A stretch of DNA of 12,221 nt from Acidimicrobiales bacterium (GTDB taxonomy: Bacteria; Actinomycetota; Acidimicrobiia; Acidimicrobiales; SZUA-35): positions 1-12,221 of the forward strand of contig JABDJU010000193.1 of assembly GCA_013003325.1 (NCBI GenBank), in the 5' to 3' direction. The notes below the pieces were generated by a model that saw only the letters and a list, made by a program, of their open reading frames with translations, made no database searches and was not told the origin of the DNA. The translations under genes and the position numbers were made by a program. This document shows, piece by piece, positions 11,470 through 12,221 of this stretch. Position 1 is the first letter of the stretch; the number at the start of each line of letters is the position of its first letter.

Positions 11470-12221
11470 CCAACTTTCCGGTGGCGAGGTCGATGACCCG
11501 GGCACCGTTGAGGGTCACCTGTCCATTGCGAGGTTCCAGCAAAGCAACCCCTTCATGGCGCCACAACGTCTCACCGGTCGACAGATCGATCCCGGACACC
11601 GCCTCCGCGCCCTGCAAAACCCCGAATCGGGTGTCGACGGCGAGGAAACTATCCGCTTCTGTTGTCATGCGCCAGCGGATCGATCCGCTTTCCGGGTCGA
11701 CCAGCACGAGCTCCTTGGCGTTGTCGGAGCCGCCGGTGAGCTCGACCACCGTCCCCAGCTCACCCTCGCCGATTGACACAAAGGCGTTTTCCGGGTCGTG
11801 GGAGCCGAGGGTGGCTGTCCAGCCGAGCTCGCCGGTGACAGCGTTGAGCTCGCCAAGGGTCACCGTGGCCGAGCCGGCTGTTGAGACATAGATCCGGGCG
11901 TTGCCTGGGTGACCGTGAATCACCAGATCGTCTCGCTGCCAGAGGATCGATCCATCAGCCCCCGACAGGCCGCTGATCAGACCTGAGCTGCTGGCGTACA
12001 CGAGCACGGTCGGGCCGCCGGCATGCTCTACCCGCCAGAGCAGGGAACCCCCCGGCAGGGCGTGCTGCCACCGCAATTCGAGAGTGTCAGGGTCCCTGGC
12101 TTCCACTACATCGAGCACCTCATGCACGACGAGACCGTCGATTTCAGCGGGCAGAAGATGGTCACGGGCCCCTCCGCCCAACGCCAACACGTCGAGTTCA
12201 CTGATCGGTGACGGCTCGATG
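11459..12221 (-). CDS. PQQ-type beta-propeller protein (C-terminal part, truncated by window edge)
   Basis: The frame is open from the window end to the TAG at 11459, so at least 253 residues are present and the N-terminus lies outside. A GTG at 12190 is possible but is probably internal, since coding-like sequence (PSPISELDV) precedes it. Repeated blades are visible, each with a small turn then Gly and Trp: DPDTLELRWQHAL, LSGADGSILWQRDD, LNAVTGELGWTATLG, VDPESGSIRWRMTTE, IDLSTGETLWRHEG and IDLATGKLVSP. This is the PQQ-like/BamB-like domain pattern. Quinoprotein catalysis cannot be judged because the catalytic and calcium-binding blades are not in view; many such actinobacterial proteins are lipoproteins or extracellular scaffolds. 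Confidence 0.82.
   Translation of the reverse strand, partial: IEPSPISELDVLALGGGARDHLLPAEIDGLVVHEVLDVVEARDPDTLELRWQHALPGGSLLWRVEHAGGPTVLVYASSSGLISGLSGADGSILWQRDDLVIHGHPGNARIYVSTAGSATVTLGELNAVTGELGWTATLGSHDPENAFVSIGEGELGTVVELTGGSDNAKELVLVDPESGSIRWRMTTEADSFLAVDTRFGVLQGAEAVSGIDLSTGETLWRHEGVALLEPRNGQVTLNGARVIDLATGKLVSP

Noticed and set aside
10596..11891. A 431-codon open frame on the plus strand.
   Set aside because: It is a shadow of the MFS gene and then antisense to the beta-propeller; it is rich in Arg/Gly/Ser with no domain or start signal.
1..12221. CRISPR array, tRNA/rRNA genes, insertion sequence, integrase or phage/defence system.
   Set aside because: I found no spaced repeats, cloverleaf-like sequences, transposase motifs or terminal repeats; gene content and composition look uniformly chromosomal.

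Overview
This window reads as ordinary chromosomal DNA from a high-GC Actinomycetota genome. An Acidimicrobiia-type organism, probably aquatic or marine, is my best guess. It rests on the GC-rich codon usage, the small leaderless promoters, the ArsR/ArsI(CadI) pair of actinobacterial type, and the mix of fatty-acid/MDR/SDR/PNPOx-like genes beside a DMSP-demethylase-like protein. I see no tRNA, rRNA, CRISPR array, insertion sequence or phage gene. Coding density is very high and no gap exceeds about 100 bases.

Layout. Positions 1-77 (minus) hold the start of a membrane protein cut by the window edge. 152-1258 (plus) is a DmdA-like member of the GcvT/DmdA folate-dependent demethylase family. 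1265-1573 (minus, arsR) and 1676-2086 (plus, arsI/cadI-like) form a divergent organoarsenical/metal-responsive pair with two copies of a 20-bp imperfect palindrome between them. 2091-3320 (minus) is an acyl-CoA dehydrogenase. 3405-4310 (plus) is a four-helix membrane protein of unknown role. 4329-5294 (minus) is a quinone oxidoreductase-type MDR enzyme, and 5317-5970 (minus) is a PNPOx-like flavin protein. 5989-6522 (minus) is a thioredoxin-fold SelL-related/AhpC-TSA_2 protein whose reading frame crosses an in-frame UGA exactly at the catalytic cysteine position. 6575-6919 (minus) is a small MerE-like CPCH membrane protein. 6986-7822 (minus) is a PhzF-family protein translationally coupled to a SnoaL/NTF2-like protein (7822-8232). 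Divergent from these, 8257-9012 (plus) is a crotonase-fold protein lacking both catalytic glutamates, overlapping an ElaA-type acetyltransferase (9009-9452). 9488-10273 (plus) is an SDR followed closely by an MFS transporter (10297-11469). The last gene (11459 to the window end, minus) is a partial PQQ-type beta-propeller.

The strongest observation is the candidate selenoprotein at 5989-6522. The UGA gives a U-x-x-C redox motif, the protein is continuous and family-like on both sides, and a 14-bp hairpin begins two bases after the UGA, where bacterial SECIS elements sit. A nonsense mutation or sequencing error is the main alternative.

A second theme is transcriptional. Eight of the gene starts carry a TANNNT hexamer 6 or 7 nt upstream of the start codon and no Shine-Dalgarno, the signature of leaderless mRNAs. 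Genes inside apparent operons use Shine-Dalgarno sequences or stop-start overlaps instead. At 8233-8256 two such promoters are divergent and share two bases of their -10 boxes.
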